Shown piece after piece: positions 8,235-17,235 of a stretch of 64,000 nucleotides of DNA (position 1 is the stretch's first letter; each line of letters begins with the position of its first letter). A program made the position numbers and the translations under genes. This stretch comes from Deltaproteobacteria bacterium (GTDB lineage Bacteria > SAR324 > JACQKK01), in assembly GCA_029858505.1 (NCBI GenBank), contig JAOUEW010000001.1, forward strand, positions 918,142 through 982,141. The letters run 5' to 3'. Under the pieces are notes generated by a model, which worked only from the letters and a program-made list of their open reading frames with translations, was not told the origin of the DNA and did no database searches.

Positions 8235-8729
8235 ATGGACGTATTGTTCGACAACTTATTGGATTTGCTGGCCCGTGAAACGGACCGCCACACCCGGCTG
8301 TACGCGCTGCTGAACCGCGAGTCGGAAGAGGACGGTCGAATGCCGGGCCGTGACCTATTGACGGTTCAACTGGAAAAAGAAAAATACGTGGCGGCCATTC
8401 GTGCCCTGGAACAAGAACGGATTGTGGTGGTGAAGGAACTGGCCCGGACCTGGAACACCCCTTGGGAAGAACTGACCCTGCGGGCCATTGCCGCCAAGGC
8501 GCCGGAAAGCATGGCCCAGGCCCTGCTGAACGCCCACCGGGAACTGGTGGCGCTGGTGGAGAAAATCCACGATTTGGCCACCCACACCAGCCGAAACGCC
8601 AAGGCCCGGCTGAAGGCGGTGAACGCCACCCTGGATATGGTGCGAGAGGCCCTGGACGGTCATTCGACCTACTCGGATAAAGGGAAGATACATAAGCCCC
8701 AGGCGTCCATGAAGCACATAGAGGTTTAA
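8235..8729 (+). CDS. flgN: Flagellar export chaperone FlgN
   Basis: FlgN is the cytoplasmic chaperone for the hook-filament junction proteins FlgK and FlgL. The 164-residue product is almost all helical and charged, with L-L-D-L-L-A-R-E-T-D-R-H-T-R-L-Y-A-L-L near the start and V-Q-L-E-K-E-K-Y-V-A-A-I-R-A-L-E-Q-E-R, typical of the FlgN core. A GGAGG at 8223-8227, 7 bp upstream, selects the ATG at 8235 over the upstream ATG at 8202. It lies directly before flgK and flgL, its clients. Sequence conservation in this family is low, so context carries part of the call. Confidence 0.88.
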   Translation: MDVLFDNLLDLLARETDRHTRLYALLNRESEEDGRMPGRDLLTVQLEKEKYVAAIRALEQERIVVVKELARTWNTPWEELTLRAIAAKAPESMAQALLNAHRELVALVEKIHDLATHTSRNAKARLKAVNATLDMVREALDGHSTYSDKGKIHKPQASMKHIEV

Positions 8730-8731
8730 GC

Positions 8732-10417
8732 ATGAACAGCTTGTTCAGCCAATTAAACTTGGGGAAACGAGCCCTCTTTGCCCAGCAATCGGGGATGAGT
8801 GTGGCGGGGCATAACATTGCCAACGTGAACAATGAAAATTACACCCGGCAGCGGCTGGACCTGGAAGAGCAGCACCCGCGAAAAAGCCGCTTTGGCATGG
8901 GGGTAGATGTTCAGGGCGTCAGCCGGATGACCGATCAGTTTACCACCAAGCGGTTGATTGCCGAGCACGCCATGCAGGGCTCGTTGCAATTGCGGGAAGA
9001 AACCTACGTGCGGCTGGAGCGGATTTTCTCCGAAATGGAGGGCAACGGCCTGCGGCAATCGATGAACGAATTTTGGAACTCCTGGGCCGATCTTTCCACC
9101 CAGCCGGAATCCCAGGTGTACCGCCAAGAATTGGTGTCGAAAAGCCGGGGGATGACCGATAAATTTCAGGGAATCAGCCAAGACCTGATTCAATCCCGCC
9201 GGGATTTGAACGGCCGGATTTCGGAAAAGGTGGAGCGGGTGAACCAATTGGCCATGCAGCTGGCCCGGCAGAACGAAGCCGTGCAGCAAACGGACCGGGG
9301 AGAAGGCCAGGCCAACGACCTGAAAGACGAGCGGGAGCGGACACTGACCGAATTAAGCAAGCTGGTGGCCATTGACTGGGTGGAAAACGAAAACAAAACC
9401 ATTCAGGTGCAGATGGGGGGCGGTTGGCAGTTGGTGAATGGCCGGAAATCCTACAAGCTGGAGGCCTCCTACATCAACGAAGAAGCGGGGATGTTTTCCA
9501 TTCGCGGACTGGATGCCCATGGCCTGTCTACCGACATGACCCACGCCCTGCGGGCTGGAGAAGTGGGCGAATTGGTGCGGCTGCGGGATGAGGTGGTGGC
9601 GGGCTACAAGAAAAAGCTGGATACCCTGGCCAGCGAGTTGGCCTTCAAGGTCAACCGCCTGCACGCGGTGGGTACCGGCATGGATTCTTCGGTGCAGGAA
9701 ATGCATTCATCGTTTGCCCTGAAACCCGAAGCGCAGCGAATGCCCCTGCCCTTTATTAAAAGCGGGCGGTTTGAGGCCAAATTGGTGGACAACGACAACC
9801 ACATCACCAAGGTGATCTCGGTGAATATCGAGGCCGGGAAGGACACCCTGGCCGACATTGTGGCCAAGATGAACCAGGCCGCGGGAGAAAACCCCAACTT
9901 CTCGGCCAAGTTGAACACCGATGGCTCGGTGACCCTGGAATCGGTGAAAGAGCGCTTTATTTTGGGAGACGACGAAACCGAATTCGGCGCGGTGATGGGG
10001 TTCAACAACTTTTTTGAAACCCTGAAAGGGGCGGAAGACCTGCGGGTGAGCCCACGGCTGGTGGAGGAGCCGCTGAAAATTTCCACCGGAAAAAATTTGA
10101 TTCCCGGCGACAATCAGGTGGCGTTGGCCGTGCATGGCCTGCAATTTGAACCGAACATGGAAGGGGATACGATCACCTTCGATGAGTATTACAACGGGGT
10201 GCTGGCCCAATTGGGGCTGGAAACCCAGCGCAGCCAGAACGACCGCAAAAGCCAAGACCTGGTGGTGGACCAATTCCAAAAGATACGCCACCAAATGAGT
10301 TCGGTGAACATGGATGAAGAGGTGGCCGACATGGTTCAGTATCAACGCGGTTACGAGGCCGCCGCCAAGTTCATCAGCACGGTGGACGACATGACCAAGA
10401 CGGTCATTCACATGTAA
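8732..10417 (+). CDS. flgK: Flagellar hook-associated protein FlgK
   Basis: FlgK is the first hook-filament junction protein. The 561-residue product starts with the FlgK N-terminal pattern (L-N-L-G-K-R-A-L-F-A-Q-Q-S-G-M, then G-H-N-I-A-N-V-N-N-E-N-Y-T-R-Q-R). It ends with the D0 helix S-V-N-M-D-E-E-V-A-D-M-V-Q-Y-Q-R-G-Y-E-A-A-A-K-F. The middle contains coiled-coil sequence and a variable domain. It starts 2 bp after the flgN stop, so the two are probably translationally coupled. Length is normal for the family (about 460-680). Confidence 0.98.
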   Translation: MNSLFSQLNLGKRALFAQQSGMSVAGHNIANVNNENYTRQRLDLEEQHPRKSRFGMGVDVQGVSRMTDQFTTKRLIAEHAMQGSLQLREETYVRLERIFSEMEGNGLRQSMNEFWNSWADLSTQPESQVYRQELVSKSRGMTDKFQGISQDLIQSRRDLNGRISEKVERVNQLAMQLARQNEAVQQTDRGEGQANDLKDERERTLTELSKLVAIDWVENENKTIQVQMGGGWQLVNGRKSYKLEASYINEEAGMFSIRGLDAHGLSTDMTHALRAGEVGELVRLRDEVVAGYKKKLDTLASELAFKVNRLHAVGTGMDSSVQEMHSSFALKPEAQRMPLPFIKSGRFEAKLVDNDNHITKVISVNIEAGKDTLADIVAKMNQAAGENPNFSAKLNTDGSVTLESVKERFILGDDETEFGAVMGFNNFFETLKGAEDLRVSPRLVEEPLKISTGKNLIPGDNQVALAVHGLQFEPNMEGDTITFDEYYNGVLAQLGLETQRSQNDRKSQDLVVDQFQKIRHQMSSVNMDEEVADMVQYQRGYEAAAKFISTVDDMTKTVIHM

Positions 10418-10442
10418 CACCCGTTGACCGGGTGGAGGCATC

Positions 10443-11687
10443 ATGCGCGTGACGGATTTAACCAAGCAGCATGCCGTGGTCCGCAACATGAACAACAACG
10501 CGGAGCGGCTGCAGAATCTCCAGGAGAGCCTGGCATCCGGCCGCAGGATTAACCGGCTGTCGGACGACCCCATGGGGGCCACCCGGTCGCAGGATTACCG
10601 GACGGAGTTGTCTTATGCCGAAAACATCGTGCGGAACATCGAAAGTAATTACGTGTGGTTGGATCGCTCCGAGGCCGAATTGGCCCACGCGGCCGACTTG
10701 GTGAAAGATGCCAAGACCCTGGCGCTGGCTCAGGCCAACGACTCGGCGGATGATTCGACCCGGCGGCTGTCGGCCAAGGAAATGGAAGGCATTATAGACG
10801 GGGCCCTGCAGTCGGCCAACGCCAAACTAGGCAAACTTTTCCTGTTTTCCGGAACCATGACCCTCACCCGGCCCATGGAGCTGAACGGAATCAGCCAGAA
10901 GGCCCGGGTGGAGTTGGCCCAAACAGACAACGAGGAAAGCGGCCCCCAAAATCCAGAGGCATTCAAGGCCGATTTCGATGGGTTTTCCTCTCACCCCTAT
11001 GTGGTGAAGATCACCCGCCCCGGGGCCCTGGGAGAGGCAAGGTTCGTGGTATCGGATGACGGCGGGAAAACCTGGGGCCGGGAAAAAACCCTGCTGCAAA
11101 AGGTAGAGGTGGTGAACGATGAGGGGGCACCCAGCGATAAGGTGTATTTAAAATTCGACGCGGGGCAAACCGGCCCGGATGGCAAGCCTCTTGCCTATCC
11201 TACGGGTATGACCCTGAGTTTTACCCCGAACCCCCCGGTGGCTTACCGGGGCAACGATGAAAAGCGGATGGTGCCCGCGGGAGATGGCAGCCTGCTGCCG
11301 CTCAACGTTACCGGGCGGGAAGCGTTCTTTCCCAACCCCAAGATTGCCGATTCGTTGGATGTGTTTGGGGTGCTGAACACGGTGAAACGGGCCATGGAGG
11401 AAAACGACCAGCGGGTGATTCAAGACCGCTTGGGCGACCTGGACCGGGCCCACGACCAGCTGCTGATGGCCAGGGCCAACCTGGGAGAAACCCGTCGGGA
11501 GATGGAATCGCACCTGAATAAGATGGAAGACCATAAGGTCACCACAACCCACCAGTTGTCCGAGGTGGAAGACCTGAACGTTCCTGAGGCGGTGGTGGAA
11601 ATGAACACCGCCGATGTGCGGCACAAGGCCGCCTTGGACACCAGCGGCAGGCTCATTCAGCCCTCGCTGCTCCAGTTTTTAAGATAA
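10443..11687 (+). CDS. flgL: Flagellar hook-associated protein FlgL
   Basis: FlgL is the second hook-filament junction protein and is flagellin-like at both ends. The N-terminus has M-R-V-T-D-L-T-K-Q-H-A-V and L-A-S-G-R-R-I-N-R-L-S-D-D-P, and the C-terminus has L-N-V-P-E-A-V-V-E-M-N, both characteristic. Length is 414 aa, within the FlgL range, with a sizeable central variable domain. A GGAGG ribosome-binding site precedes the ATG, 25 bp after flgK. It closes the flg operon before the csrA leader. Confidence 0.97.
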   Translation: MRVTDLTKQHAVVRNMNNNAERLQNLQESLASGRRINRLSDDPMGATRSQDYRTELSYAENIVRNIESNYVWLDRSEAELAHAADLVKDAKTLALAQANDSADDSTRRLSAKEMEGIIDGALQSANAKLGKLFLFSGTMTLTRPMELNGISQKARVELAQTDNEESGPQNPEAFKADFDGFSSHPYVVKITRPGALGEARFVVSDDGGKTWGREKTLLQKVEVVNDEGAPSDKVYLKFDAGQTGPDGKPLAYPTGMTLSFTPNPPVAYRGNDEKRMVPAGDGSLLPLNVTGREAFFPNPKIADSLDVFGVLNTVKRAMEENDQRVIQDRLGDLDRAHDQLLMARANLGETRREMESHLNKMEDHKVTTTHQLSEVEDLNVPEAVVEMNTADVRHKAALDTSGRLIQPSLLQFLR

Positions 11688-11717
11688 CGCGATAAAAGGG
11701 GCTGGAAGCGCCCCCTG

Positions 11718-11733
11718 GAGGAAAGGATTCCTC
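11718..11733 (+). promoter_or_regulatory. Hairpin with AGGA loop in the csrA leader (possible CsrA site)
   Basis: GAGGAA (11718-11723) pairs with TTCCTC (11728-11733) and leaves AGGA in the loop, the arrangement CsrA/RsmA prefers. The leader between flgL and csrA has further GGA motifs, including one in the csrA ribosome-binding site (ATGGAGGG near 11789-11796). This suggests CsrA autorepression; binding is inferred. Confidence 0.45.
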
Positions 11734-11741
11734 TCGCTTCC

Positions 11742-11768
11742 ATGGATGATTTTGCATCCATTTATTTT
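11742..11768 (+). terminator. Possible rho-independent terminator after flgL
   Basis: ATGGATG (11742-11748) and CATCCAT (11755-11761) form a perfect 7-bp stem with a 6-nt loop, followed by TTATTTT. The stem is fairly weak and lies only about 35 bp before csrA, so it may attenuate read-through into csrA rather than end transcription. Confidence 0.4.
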
Positions 11769-11801
11769 CAATGTAGTAAATATTAGCCATGGAGGGCTGA
11801 C

Positions 11802-12035
11802 ATGCTGATTCTGACCCGGAAGGCCGGTGAGAGCATCACCATTGGTGACGACATCAAGATTCACGTCATCGAGATTAAGGGCAAGCAGGTGCGGTTGGGG
11901 ATTGAAGCCCCCAAGAAGTACGCCATCCATCGTGAAGAGGTGTACATCCGCATCCATGAAGAGAATAAGAGAGCCGCTTCCAAAGCACCGCTCTCTTTGA
12001 AGTCCATCGGCGATTTCTTGAAAAAGAGAAATTAA
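11802..12035 (+). CDS. csrA: Carbon storage regulator CsrA
   Basis: CsrA is a dimeric RNA-binding translational regulator that masks ribosome-binding sites at GGA motifs. The N-terminus [15 protein letters not shown] and the [12 protein letters not shown] region are canonical, including Arg at the RNA-contact position in R-E-E-V. At 77 aa it has a basic C-terminal extension beyond the 61-aa enteric form, as in Bacillus and other bacteria that use FliW. The start has an ATGGAGGG ribosome-binding site that itself contains GGA. It lies upstream of fliW, its protein antagonist. Confidence 0.98.
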   Translation: MLILTRKAGESITIGDDIKIHVIEIKGKQVRLGIEAPKKYAIHREEVYIRIHEENKRAASKAPLSLKSIGDFLKKRN

Positions 12036-12109
12036 CGGCCGATGGGGGCAGGACAAGCGGGTTCTATGTTCAGGCCCGTTTGTAAACGCAACACTATGAG
12101 GAAACAACC

Positions 12110-12616
12110 ATGAAAGTCGAAACAACCCGTTTCGGAACCCTGGATATTCAGGAAGACCAGGTGGTGACCTTGGTGGAAGGGATGCTCGGATTTTCCGAAT
12201 GCACCCGCTTCACCATGCTAACCGAAGACCTGGGGGAGCCCTTCGCCTGGCTGCAGTCGCTGGACGATCCCTCCCTGGCCTTCGTGGTGGTCGACCCCGC
12301 CAAGATTCTTCCGGAGTACCAGTTTTCCGTGAAGAAGGAAAAAGTAAAGGCGCTGGAAGTGAAATCGGTGGATGACCTGCAGGTGTATGTCATCGTGACC
12401 ATGGCCGCCAATGTGGTGGACGTGACGGTGAATCTGCAAGGCCCCATCATGGTGAACCGGAAAAACCGGGTGGGCATTCAGACCGTGTTGAATGACCCTC
12501 AGTTCAGCACCCGTCACCCGCTGTTCACCGATGCCCCGGAAAACGAGGTGGAGTTCAAGGACGCCATCACGAAAGAAAACCGGTTGGCATCTATTCGCTT
12601 CGCCGCCGCGGGCTGA
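12110..12616 (+). CDS. fliW: Flagellar assembly factor FliW
   Basis: FliW binds CsrA and flagellin, linking flagellin translation to filament export. The 168-residue product contains the family patterns F-G-T-L-D-I-Q-E-D-Q, F-P/S-x-G-M-L-G-F-S-E-C-T-R-F and W-L-Q-S-L-D-D-P-S-L-A-F-V-V-V-D-P. Further on it has P-I-M-V-N-R-K-N-R-V-G-I-Q-T-V-L, the usual C-terminal motif. A TGAGGAAA ribosome-binding site precedes the ATG. The csrA-fliW pair implies the partner-switch form of CsrA control rather than the enteric small-RNA (CsrB/C) form. Confidence 0.97.
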   Translation: MKVETTRFGTLDIQEDQVVTLVEGMLGFSECTRFTMLTEDLGEPFAWLQSLDDPSLAFVVVDPAKILPEYQFSVKKEKVKALEVKSVDDLQVYVIVTMAANVVDVTVNLQGPIMVNRKNRVGIQTVLNDPQFSTRHPLFTDAPENEVEFKDAITKENRLASIRFAAAG

Positions 12617-12738
12617 CCGGCCCGCGGAGACAACAGCGGCCAAAGCCCGCGCGCGGCCCCATGCCCATCTCTCCCCGGGAGTTTCCCCGGGAGAAGGGCC
12701 GGGACCCCGCGCGTGGTATTTCGCCCGAAGGGAAAGCC

Positions 12739-13542
12739 ATGTGCTTGGTGCTGCTGGCCTATGGTGTTCACCCAGACACCCCCGTGCTGCTGGCTGGGAA
12801 CCGGGACGAGCGGTATGACCGCCCTTCCAGTCCTCCAGCGTTGCGCTCTCGGAACCCGCCCATTTGGGCCGGGCTGGACGAACAAGACCATGGAACCTGG
12901 ATGGGGCTGAACAGCCATGGATTGACCGCCGTTCTAACGAATTACTATCGCGCAGGAACGTTCCCCCCTGGCTCGTCTGAGCCTGGGTTGCAGTCTCGCG
13001 GCCAAATTGTGATGGCCTTGCTGGCTCATGCCACCCCCCAGCAGGCAGCTCATTGGGCTGCTGGCCTAAATCCCTCTCAATACCGTCCGTTCTCCCTGTT
13101 GTTTGGTTCCCCGCAAGGTTTCTACTATCATTCCTCTGAACGTCCTGGCCCCCCAGAGCCCCTGGCTCCTGGTTATTATGCGTTGTCCAACGCCGGGTTG
13201 AACGACCGTTCCTGGCCCAAGGTAGAGAAATCTCTGAATTTTTGGCAACGCTGCGGCAGCCTGCCGGGAGAGCGTTTGATTGAGCAAATTCAATGGTTTC
13301 TTCGGGACTCAGCACCCCCGGACCCCCTATGGGAGGACATCCCTGGTCGGGAGTTGCACGGCCCCATGGGGGCGGTGTTCATCCGCACCCCCCGCTTTGG
13401 AACCCGATCCTCGGCGGTCATCACCGTGGGGGGGGGCCTTGGCACCCGCTACCTGTTTGCCGATGAGAATGACCTGTACCGCACCTTGGAAACCCCTCAT
13501 GAAAACCCGTTTCATCCGGTCAATCTAACCCTGCCTTCCTGA
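12739..13542 (+). CDS. TANGO2/NRDE-family protein
   Basis: The 267-residue product begins M-C-L-V-L-L-A-Y and carries the family-defining [11 protein letters not shown] segment (about residues 21-31), then W-A-G-L-D, G-T-W-M-G-L-N and N-Y-Y-R. A Cys directly after the initiator Met is typical of this Ntn-hydrolase-like fold. The start at 12739 keeps that arrangement and has a GAAGGGA ribosome-binding site; the upstream extension is Arg/Pro-rich and unlike the family. Eukaryotic TANGO2/HRG-9 relatives are implicated in haem trafficking. A similar role here is extrapolation. It is not obviously linked to the flagellar genes. Confidence 0.85.
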   Translation: MCLVLLAYGVHPDTPVLLAGNRDERYDRPSSPPALRSRNPPIWAGLDEQDHGTWMGLNSHGLTAVLTNYYRAGTFPPGSSEPGLQSRGQIVMALLAHATPQQAAHWAAGLNPSQYRPFSLLFGSPQGFYYHSSERPGPPEPLAPGYYALSNAGLNDRSWPKVEKSLNFWQRCGSLPGERLIEQIQWFLRDSAPPDPLWEDIPGRELHGPMGAVFIRTPRFGTRSSAVITVGGGLGTRYLFADENDLYRTLETPHENPFHPVNLTLPS

Positions 13543-13721
13543 AGGCCCTCCCCCGGCTTTTCCCCTTGATGAGGCACCTCTGGCGTGTTTTGTTCGTTTC
13601 ACTCCCATGGATTGCTCTACGGACCAATTTGTGGTTTCCTGGATCATTCCCTAAAGACGGGTTTTTTCCCGGCTTTCCGGCCAACCTGGCCGACATATCA
13701 ACACTATCCGTGGAGCATTCA

Positions 13722-14786
13722 ATGCCTCTGGTGACCATGCGGCAACTGTTGGATCACGCCGCCGAACATAGTTACGGCCTGCCCGCCTTCAACGTGAACA
13801 ACATGGAACAGGTCCATGCCATCATGCAGGCGGCCCAGGAGACCAACAGCCCGGTGATCATGCAAGGCTCGGCTGGGGCCCGCAAGTATGCCGGAGAGCC
13901 CTTCCTGCGGCATTTGATTCTGGCGGCCATCGAAGCCTACCCCGACATCCCCATCGTGATGCACCAAGACCATGGTTCGGAGCCGGCCGTGTGCGCCCGT
14001 TCCATTCAAAGTGGGTTTTCCTCGGTGATGATGGACGGCTCGTTGATGGCCGATATGAAGACCCCCTCTTCCTATGAATACAACGTCAACGTGACCCGCC
14101 AAGTGGTAGACATCGCCCACGCCTGCGGCGTGAGCGTGGAAGGCGAGCTTGGCTGCTTGGGGTCGTTGGAAACCGGCATGATGGGTGAGGAAGACGGCCA
14201 CGGGGCCGATGGCAAACTGGATCACTCCAAACTGCTCACCGACCCGGAAGAAGCCGCCCAATTCGTGAAAGCCACCAAGGTAGACGCCCTGGCCATTGCC
14301 ATCGGCACCAGCCACGGGGCCTACAAGTTTACCCGCCCCCCCACCGGCGAAACCCTGGCCATCTCCCGCATCAAAGAAATCCACGCCCGCATCCCCGATA
14401 CCCACCTGGTGATGCATGGTTCCTCTTCGGTGCCCCAGGAATGGCTGAAAATCATCAACAGCTATGGCGGCGACATGGGCCAAACCTATGGGGTGCCCGT
14501 GGAGGAAATTGTGCAGGGCATCAAGCACGGCGTGCGCAAAGTGAACATTGACACCGACCTGCGGATGGCTTCCACCGGCGCGGTGCGCAAGTCGCTGGCG
14601 GAAGACAAAAAGAATTTCGACCCCCGCAAATTCCTCAAGGAAGCCACCAAGGGCATGAAAGAAATCTGCAAGGCCCGCTACGAAGCCTTTGGCTGCGCTG
14701 GCCAAGCGGGCAAAATCAAGGCCGTTGGTTTAGAGGAAATGCAGGAGCGTTACGCCAAGGGAAAGCTGGACCCCCGGGTGAAGTAA
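13722..14786 (+). CDS. fba: Class II fructose-bisphosphate aldolase
   Basis: The enzyme interconverts fructose-1,6-bisphosphate with DHAP and glyceraldehyde-3-phosphate in glycolysis, gluconeogenesis or the Calvin cycle. The 354-residue product has M-H-Q-D-H-G (His81, Asp83, His84), G-T-S-H-G-A-Y-K-F (His198) and M-H-G-S-S-S (His232), the zinc ligands and catalytic Asp region. N-I-D-T-D-L-R is the substrate loop. It resembles the longer CbbA-type class II aldolases found in autotrophs and many proteobacteria. The ATG at 13722 gives the family N-terminus; 52 upstream in-frame residues are unlikely to be translated. A strong terminator follows. Confidence 0.96.
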   Translation: MPLVTMRQLLDHAAEHSYGLPAFNVNNMEQVHAIMQAAQETNSPVIMQGSAGARKYAGEPFLRHLILAAIEAYPDIPIVMHQDHGSEPAVCARSIQSGFSSVMMDGSLMADMKTPSSYEYNVNVTRQVVDIAHACGVSVEGELGCLGSLETGMMGEEDGHGADGKLDHSKLLTDPEEAAQFVKATKVDALAIAIGTSHGAYKFTRPPTGETLAISRIKEIHARIPDTHLVMHGSSSVPQEWLKIINSYGGDMGQTYGVPVEEIVQGIKHGVRKVNIDTDLRMASTGAVRKSLAEDKKNFDPRKFLKEATKGMKEICKARYEAFGCAGQAGKIKAVGLEEMQERYAKGKLDPRVK

Positions 14787-14814
14787 TTTGCTGGCAGGTC
14801 ATGGCAAGCAACCC

Positions 14815-14848
14815 CGCCGATGGAGAAATCCATCGGCGTTGTTGTTTG
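14815..14848 (+). terminator. Rho-independent terminator after fba
   Basis: CGCCGATGGA (14815-14824) and TCCATCGGCG (14829-14838) form a perfect 10-bp stem closed by a GAAA tetraloop, followed by TTGTTGTTTGG. It lies about 30 bp after the fba stop. Confidence 0.85.
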
Positions 14849-14935
14849 GTGGATGCACATTGAAATGAATACGAAAGTCTCCAAAACAGCAATGCCTGCT
14901 CAGGGGGGGCTCTGTTCAAAGAATCTCGGATCCGT

Positions 14936-14941
14936 TATAAT
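14936..14941 (+). promoter_or_regulatory. Consensus -10 box (TATAAT)
   Basis: A perfect TATAAT lies 40 bp before the preferred start codon of the next gene. The -35 region (TGTTCA at 14913-14918, 17-bp spacing) is poor. Transcription would begin near 14948, which disfavours the GTG at 14951 as the start codon. Confidence 0.45.
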
Positions 14942-14980
14942 GTTATCATCGTGGGGGGTTATTCGGAAAGATACAGCCAA

Positions 14981-15880
14981 GTGAAACGACCGATCAGATT
15001 TCTTTGGGCGGCTCTTTTGGCCGGGGTGTTGGCTACCCCCTGCGGGGCTCAATCCATGCCCTCGGCCCTTCCTGGCGAAGATGCCGATCTGTGGTCCTCC
15101 GCGCCGCCACCGCCCAAACCCTCCCAGCCCCCTGTTCAGGCTCCCGACTCCTCTCCCGTTCCTTCCGCTGAAGGGGCAAGCATTGGTTCCACTTCGACGA
15201 CCCCCTTGCCTGGGGGGGATGTGAGCCAAGATGAAGGTTTGGCCCCGCAGATATTAACCTCGGACCTGGTGCAAAAACAGGCGGTGGCGTCACCAGTGCT
15301 GGAGGTTACGTTTGTGCTGGCGGATGACGATAAAATCGTGGAGGTGCTGTTTGATGGAAAAATAGAACCGATTAAGCCGGGTACGCTGGTGATGGTGACC
15401 AAAAAGTTGCACATGAAGGAAGGGAACAATCTGGTGGAAGTGGCGGCGGTGGATGAAGAGGGGCATGTGCGCAAGAAAACGTTTTATTTGTACTATGGCG
15501 GGGATGAAATGCTGGCCGGGGGCCAGGGAAACTGGCTGATGTGGGCCACCCTGTCGGTGGCCATGGGGGGGCTGATGATGTCGGAAAGCCAGGCGGTAGC
15601 CAAGTTGAACGCCAAGCAGCATGACCTGTTGGCCCAAATGGCCGCTGCTGGCACCGCGGCTCAATACAATACGCTGAATTCCCAATTGACCGATACTTAC
15701 CACCAAGCGAAAGAACACTGGAATGTGGGAGCCGCCGCCATGACGCTCTCTCTGGTGTTCTTGGGTACCGCCGTGTATGAATGGGCGAATCTTCCAGAAT
15801 CGACCGAGCCTAAAGACCAGGTGTTGTTTCTGGCTCCCAGCCAAGACCGACTGACCCTGGTGTATCAGGCCCGGTTTTAA
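14981..15880 (+). CDS. Secreted/membrane protein of unknown function
   Basis: I do not recognise this 299-residue protein. From the GTG at 14981 it has a clear Sec signal (M-K-R-P-I-R-F-L-W-A-A-L-L-A-G-V-L-A-T-P-C-G-A-Q). A Pro/Ser-rich linker and a beta-rich domain follow (L-E-V-T-F-V-L-A-D-D-D-K-I-V-E-V-L-F-D-G-K to about residue 180). Two hydrophobic segments (W-L-M-W-A-T-L-S-V-A-M-G-G-L-M-M, and A-M-T-L-S-L-V-F-L-G-T-A-V-Y) flank a helical stretch. The beta-rich part looks like a small extracytoplasmic Ig-like domain. The GTG at 14951 is the alternative start. It stands alone between a terminator and a repeat region. Confidence 0.75.
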   Translation: MKRPIRFLWAALLAGVLATPCGAQSMPSALPGEDADLWSSAPPPPKPSQPPVQAPDSSPVPSAEGASIGSTSTTPLPGGDVSQDEGLAPQILTSDLVQKQAVASPVLEVTFVLADDDKIVEVLFDGKIEPIKPGTLVMVTKKLHMKEGNNLVEVAAVDEEGHVRKKTFYLYYGGDEMLAGGQGNWLMWATLSVAMGGLMMSESQAVAKLNAKQHDLLAQMAAAGTAAQYNTLNSQLTDTYHQAKEHWNVGAAAMTLSLVFLGTAVYEWANLPESTEPKDQVLFLAPSQDRLTLVYQARF

Positions 15881-15901
15881 CAAGGTCCTCCGCTGAACAA
15901 A

Positions 15902-15939
15902 CACCCGCACCCCTGGGGGTCACCCGCACCCCTGGGGGT
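15902..15939. repeat. Tandem duplication of a 19-bp unit
   Basis: CACCCGCACCCCTGGGGGT occurs twice head to tail (15902-15920, 15921-15939). Each unit contains ACCCCTGGGGGT, which can fold on itself. It lies just after the 3' end of the secreted unknown and may act as a transcription stop, though no T-tract follows. Confidence 0.8.
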
Positions 15940-16078
15940 ATCTTCTCCCCATCGGAGAGGGGAGCAACTCGCATCCGACGGGTGCTGTGTTTGCTTCCTT
16001 CCGGCGGCATCATTTGAACGGATGAATAGAATAACCGATGGCTGCGAGTTCCTCCACGAAGGGGGGCGCTGAACGGGC

Positions 16079-16291
16079 TTAGCGCCCCAGGCGGACCTTG
16101 CCAGACAACACGCCCAGCCCTAGAATCACGCATACCAAGGCACCCGCGGCAAAATAGTAAACAGAATTTCCCGAACCGCTGCCAAAGGCCCGGCCAAGGG
16201 AGGATCCCGCGGAGTGGTATTCGTCGTAAGCCTTGTAACCCAGCACGGCCCCAACGGCGGTGAGCACAGCGCCAATGATTTGATTGTTCAT
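16079..16291 (-). CDS. Small DUF3185-like membrane protein
   Basis: The 70-residue product has two membrane segments: residues 3-20 (N-Q-I-I-G-A-V-L-T-A-V-G-A-V-L-G) and about 46-65 (Y-Y-F-A-A-G-A-L-V-C-V-I-L-G-L). A loop containing G-S-G-N-S-V-Y-Y separates them. The layout, with G-Y-x-A-x-D/E after the first helix, resembles DUF3185 proteins of unknown function. The ATG at 16291 has a GTGGAG ribosome-binding site; a GTG 12 bp upstream is less likely. It diverges from the HAD phosphatase gene. Confidence 0.7.
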   Translation of the reverse strand: MNNQIIGAVLTAVGAVLGYKAYDEYHSAGSSLGRAFGSGSGNSVYYFAAGALVCVILGLGVLSGKVRLGR

Positions 16292-16416
16292 GAAACGCTC
16301 CACAAGATGGTTTAAGTGACCCCCGCGGGGGCTGAAGACCCATCATGAAACCATTGGCCAAAGAAAATCAAGAACTCGGGGTGTGGGAGACTCAACGCTC
16401 TATGTAGAAAGGCACC

Positions 16417-17172
16417 ATGGAATTGCAAGCCCTGATATTTGACGTAGATGGCACCATTGCAAACACAGAGGAAGTTCACCGGGAAACCTTCAATGAAATC
16501 TTTTCCAAATATGGGCTGGGTTGGCATTGGGACAGGCCACTGTATCATCGGCTGTTGAAGGTGACCGGAGGTAAAGAGCGGATCCGCCACTATATGGAAA
16601 CCACCCACCCAGACATGCTCTCTCGCCCTGGGCTGGCCGACTGGATCGCGGAACTTCACCGGGAGAAAACGGCCCTTTACAACCAGCGGGTGCTGGCCGG
16701 AGAAATCCCCCTGCGGGCGGGGGTGCGGCGGTTGATGGAGGAAGCCCGTGGGCTGGGAGTAAAGCTGGCCATTGCCACCACCACCAGCCGGGTAAACGTG
16801 GAAAGCCTGCTCATCAGCGCTCTGGGGGCGGACAGTCTGGGGTGGTTTTCGGCCTGGGGCACGGGGGAAAGCTCTTCTCAGAAGAAGCCCCATCCGGGGG
16901 TTTATTTAAAGGTGCTGGAGGAATTGAACCTGCCCGCCCAGGCCTGCTTGGCCCTGGAAGACTCGGCCAACGGGCTGCGGTCGGCGGCCGCGGCGGGGAT
17001 TCCAGTGCTCATCACGGTGTCTCCCTATACGGAGGAAGACGATTTCAGCGGGGCCATGGCGGTCACCGACGGCCTGGGAGATCCCGGCCAGCCCCCCCGC
17101 TGGATTCAGGGAGGAAAATCCGGCATGGTGAGTTTGGCCCTGTTGCGAGAATGGTTCCGCCCATCAACATGA
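16417..17172 (+). CDS. CbbY-like HAD-superfamily phosphatase
   Basis: The 251-residue protein is a class I HAD hydrolase. Motif I is F-D-V-D-G-T (nucleophile Asp9, acid Asp11), motif II lies in L-A-I-A-T-T-T-S, the motif III Lys is in K-K-P-H-P-G-V-Y, and motif IV is L-E-D-S-A-N-G-L. A helical cap (about residues 16-95) places it near CbbY, a phosphatase of the inhibitor xylulose-1,5-bisphosphate in Calvin-cycle organisms, and near beta-phosphoglucomutases. No RuBisCO gene is in the window, so the substrate remains open. An AAAGG ribosome-binding site precedes the ATG. Confidence 0.88.
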   Translation: MELQALIFDVDGTIANTEEVHRETFNEIFSKYGLGWHWDRPLYHRLLKVTGGKERIRHYMETTHPDMLSRPGLADWIAELHREKTALYNQRVLAGEIPLRAGVRRLMEEARGLGVKLAIATTTSRVNVESLLISALGADSLGWFSAWGTGESSSQKKPHPGVYLKVLEELNLPAQACLALEDSANGLRSAAAAGIPVLITVSPYTEEDDFSGAMAVTDGLGDPGQPPRWIQGGKSGMVSLALLREWFRPST

Positions 17173-17235
17173 TTGATAGGGATGGGGGGCGATGTGTCCA
17201 ACGGGGGGTTGATCCGGCAAACCAGCGAGAACACC

